8,465 nt of DNA from an uncultured Myxococcales bacterium (GTDB lineage Bacteria; Myxococcota_A; Bradymonadia; UBA7976; UBA1532): NCBI GenBank assembly GCA_937896275.1, contig CALBMW010000116.1, positions 1 to 8,465 of the forward strand. The letters run 5' to 3'. Shown piece by piece: positions 6,661-8,465 of this stretch. Numbering within the stretch: the first letter of the stretch is position 1; the number at the start of each line of letters is the position of its first letter. The notes under the pieces are model-generated. The model was not told the DNA's origin, did not search any database, and worked only from the letters and a program-made list of their open reading frames with translations. Position numbers and translations under genes: made by a program.

Positions 6661-7644
6661 ATGAAGTACACGGTGGTGACCGGCGCGACGGGGCACGTGG
6701 GCAACACGCTGGTGCGCGCGTTGCTCGAGCAGGGGCGCCGGGTGAGGGCCCTCATCCACACGCACGCGGCGTCGCTCGACGGGCTCGCGGTGGAGCGCGT
6801 GGACGGCGACGTGCTCGACGTCGACTCGTTGGCGCGGGCCTTCGCCGGCGCCGACGTGGTCTATCACCTGGCGGCCCGCATCTCGATCACGGGCGATCAG
6901 GGGGGCCGCGTCACCGCGATCAACGTCGAGGGCACGCGCAACGCGGCGCGGGCGGCCCTGGCGGCGGGCGTGCGGCGCTTCGTGCACTTCAGCTCGGTGC
7001 ACGCCTTCGATCTCGAGCCCACCGAGGGGGCGATCGACGAGGGGGCGGGTCGACCCGGGCCGCACCACCCGGCCTACGATCGCTCCAAGGCGGCGGGTGA
7101 GGCGACCCTGCGCGAGGTGATCGCCGATGGACTCGACGCGACCATCGTGAACCCGACGGGGGTCATCGGCCCCTTGGACTTCGAGCCCTCGCGGATGGGC
7201 AGGCTGATCGCGCTCATCGGGCGGCGGCGCATCCCGGCGATGACGCCGGGAGGCTTCGACTGGGTGGACGTGCGCGACGTCGTGGCGGGGGCGATGGCGG
7301 CCGAGGCGAGCGGGCGTACGGGGGTCAACTACCTGTTGGGTGGGCATTGGCAGTCGATGGCCGACATCGGCGCGATGGCCGCGGCCGCGCACGGCGTCGC
7401 CCCGCCGCGCTGGCAGTCGCCGATGTGGATGGCGCGCCTGGGGGCGCCGTTCGTGACGCTCGCGAGCAAGCTCACCGGCGCCGAGCCGCTCTACACGGCC
7501 GAGGCGCTGCACGCGGTGCGCGCCAACCGTCACATCGACACGACGCGGGCCCGCGCCGAGTTGGGGCACGACCCGCGGCCGACCGCGACGTCCATCCTCG
7601 ACGCGGTCGCCTGGCAGCGCGCGCGGGCCGAAGGGGTGCGCTGA
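6661..7644 (+). CDS. NAD(P)-dependent extended short-chain dehydrogenase (3-beta-HSD / dihydroflavonol reductase-like)
   Basis: The protein has 327 residues, typical of extended SDRs. Residues 7-14 (TGATGHVG) are the Rossmann dinucleotide motif, HLAAR is at 69-73, and NVEGTRN at 88-94. The catalytic set is Ser111/Ser112, Tyr139 and Lys143 (YDRSK). NPTGVIGP (164-171) and DWVDVRDV (200-207) are standard for the epimerase/dehydratase and 3-beta-HSD-like group. These enzymes oxidise or reduce hydroxyl/keto groups on steroids, flavonoids, sugars or lipid intermediates in the cytoplasm. The C-terminal region (about 220-300) is the substrate-binding part and cannot be assigned by eye. The stop codon is one base from the GTG of the 5-alpha-reductase homologue, so the two are almost certainly co-translated. 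That partner makes a steroid-like or isoprenoid substrate more likely than a sugar. The start is secure because beta-1 begins at residue 2. Confidence 0.92.
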   Translation: MKYTVVTGATGHVGNTLVRALLEQGRRVRALIHTHAASLDGLAVERVDGDVLDVDSLARAFAGADVVYHLAARISITGDQGGRVTAINVEGTRNAARAALAAGVRRFVHFSSVHAFDLEPTEGAIDEGAGRPGPHHPAYDRSKAAGEATLREVIADGLDATIVNPTGVIGPLDFEPSRMGRLIALIGRRRIPAMTPGGFDWVDVRDVVAGAMAAEASGRTGVNYLLGGHWQSMADIGAMAAAAHGVAPPRWQSPMWMARLGAPFVTLASKLTGAEPLYTAEALHAVRANRHIDTTRARAELGHDPRPTATSILDAVAWQRARAEGVR

Positions 7645-7645
7645 G

Positions 7646-8404
7646 GTGGAGGAGGCCGCGCTGCACCGGCTGCTGGTGTGGGCGATGTTCGGCCTGGCGG
7701 CGGTGACGCTGGTGGCCGTGAAGGTGATCACGGCGCCCTACGGCCGGCACGCCCGCGGGGGCTTCGGCCCCACCGTGCCGAACCGCGTGGGCTGGGTGCT
7801 GATGGAGAGCCCGGCGGTGTTCGCCTTCGGGACTTTCTTCGCCCTGGGATCTCGTCGGGGGGAGCTCATCCCCTTGATGTTCTTGGCTTTTTGGATGCTC
7901 CACTATGTGCCGCGCACCTTCGTCTTTCCGTTTCGCATTCGGACCGCGGGCAAGCGGATGCCACTGTTGGTGGCGCTGTCGGGCTTCGGCTTCAACCTGT
8001 TCAACGCGTGGCTCAACGCGCGGTGGATCAGCGAGTTGGGGCGCTACCCGGACGTTTGGCTCAGCGATCCGCGCTTCCTGATCGGCGCAGCGCTGTTCGC
8101 CGGCGGCTGGGTGGTGAACCAGCACGCGGACCACGTGCTCATCCACCTGCGGGCGCCGGGCGAGACCGGCTATCGCATCCCGCGCGGGGGGCTCTACCGC
8201 TTCGTCACGTGCCCCAACTACCTGGGCGAGTTGGTGACATGGTGCGGCTGGGCCCTGATGACCTGGTCGCTGCCCGGGCTGGCCTTCGCGGTCTACGGCG
8301 CGGCCAACCTGGGACCCAGGGCGGGCGACCATCATCGGTGGTACCGAGAGACCTTCCTCGACTACCCGCCGGAGCGCCGCGCGCTGATCCCGTTCGTGTG
8401 GTGA
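7646..8404 (+). CDS. Steroid 5-alpha-reductase homologue (3-oxo-5-alpha-steroid 4-dehydrogenase family)
   Basis: The 252-residue integral membrane protein is full length for the family (human SRD5A2 has 254) and should have seven helices. Motifs align without gaps over the C-terminal half: NQHADHVLIHLR (158-169), PGETGYRIPRGGLY (171-184), CPNYLGE (189-195), TWSLPGLAFA (206-215), HHRWY (229-233) and DYPPERRALIPFVW (239-252). Equivalents of the SRD5A2 residues are Glu54 (E57) and Tyr87 (Y91) for steroid binding and catalysis, and Asn158, Asp162, Arg169, Asn191, Arg225 and His229 for NADPH. All are present, so an active NADPH-dependent enone double-bond reductase is expected. The GTG start is supported by AAGGGG nine bases upstream; ATG 7684 would cut the first helix. 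It overlaps functionally with the preceding SDR. The true substrate could be a sterol, hopanoid-like or polyprenyl compound. Confidence 0.93.
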   Translation: MEEAALHRLLVWAMFGLAAVTLVAVKVITAPYGRHARGGFGPTVPNRVGWVLMESPAVFAFGTFFALGSRRGELIPLMFLAFWMLHYVPRTFVFPFRIRTAGKRMPLLVALSGFGFNLFNAWLNARWISELGRYPDVWLSDPRFLIGAALFAGGWVVNQHADHVLIHLRAPGETGYRIPRGGLYRFVTCPNYLGELVTWCGWALMTWSLPGLAFAVYGAANLGPRAGDHHRWYRETFLDYPPERRALIPFVW

Positions 8405-8427
8405 AGGGTGGGGGGCGCGTGGTGGCG

Positions 8428-8450
8428 ATTAAGTGACAAGTGAGTATGTT
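8428..8450 (+). promoter_or_regulatory. AT-rich patch at the right edge, possible promoter or leader of the next gene
   Basis: ATTAAGTGACAAGTGAG stands out as AT-rich against the very GC-rich surroundings. It lies directly before an ATG at 8446. It could carry a -10-like element or the leader of the following gene. No -35 box can be assigned. Confidence 0.25.
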
Positions 8451-8465
8451 CGACCCCGAGGCGCT
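8446..8465 (+). CDS. Possible start of a downstream gene (only six codons visible)
   Basis: ATG followed by TTC GAC CCC GAG GCG stays open to the window edge. An in-frame GTG at 8440 is an alternative start. The purine-rich AAGTGAG just upstream could act as a weak ribosome-binding site. Too little is visible to name a product, and it may be a chance ATG. Confidence 0.2.

Noticed and set aside
6388..7731. A 447-codon leftward open frame opposite the SDR gene
   Set aside because: It is Arg/His/Pro-rich with no recognisable domain and fully shadows genes with strong family motifs on the plus strand.

Overview
The window is very GC-rich by eye, roughly three quarters G+C, with strong G/C bias at third codon positions. 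It looks like chromosomal DNA of a high-GC deltaproteobacterial-type bacterium, most probably Myxococcota. Three things suggest this: a eukaryotic-like Ser/Thr kinase domain, a lipoprotein whose Cys is followed by an Asp/Ala/Gly-rich linker, and enzymes related to eukaryotic steroid enzymes. The assignment is an inference; no rRNA or other marker gene is present.

Layout. The left part reads leftward: a kinase-like protein whose C-terminus runs off the left edge (1-734), preceded by a DMT/EamA-family transporter (800-1702). A 131-bp divergent region follows, with a 26-bp near-perfect palindrome that is a good operator candidate. Everything to its right reads rightward: an MFS transporter (1834-3072), a 262-bp gap with a 15-bp tandem repeat, a large alpha/beta-hydrolase-like lipoprotein (3335-5410), an FAD-dependent amine oxidase of the sarcosine oxidase type (5447-6601), an extended short-chain dehydrogenase (6661-7644) and a steroid 5-alpha-reductase homologue (7646-8404). 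The last two are separated by one base and are probably co-translated. Six codons of a possible further gene close the window.

How the genes may work together. The SDR and 5-alpha-reductase pair is the clearest functional unit. Together they could oxidise or isomerise a 3-hydroxy group and reduce an adjacent enone double bond in a steroid-like or other polycyclic or isoprenoid lipid. The reductase keeps the residues known to matter in human SRD5A2, almost at the same numbering. The upstream FAD enzyme keeps the cysteine used for covalent flavin attachment and the oxygen-activating lysine of monomeric sarcosine oxidase, so it probably oxidises a secondary amine or N-alkyl amino acid. The lipoprotein hydrolase could supply substrate outside the cytoplasm, but nothing in the sequence fixes its substrate.

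The most unusual gene is the kinase-like one. It keeps the HRD and Asn residues and the APE motif, but lacks the beta-3 lysine, the glycine-rich loop and the DFG aspartate, so it is a predicted pseudokinase. I see no CRISPR array, insertion sequence, tRNA or rRNA, and no clear new defence or mobile system.
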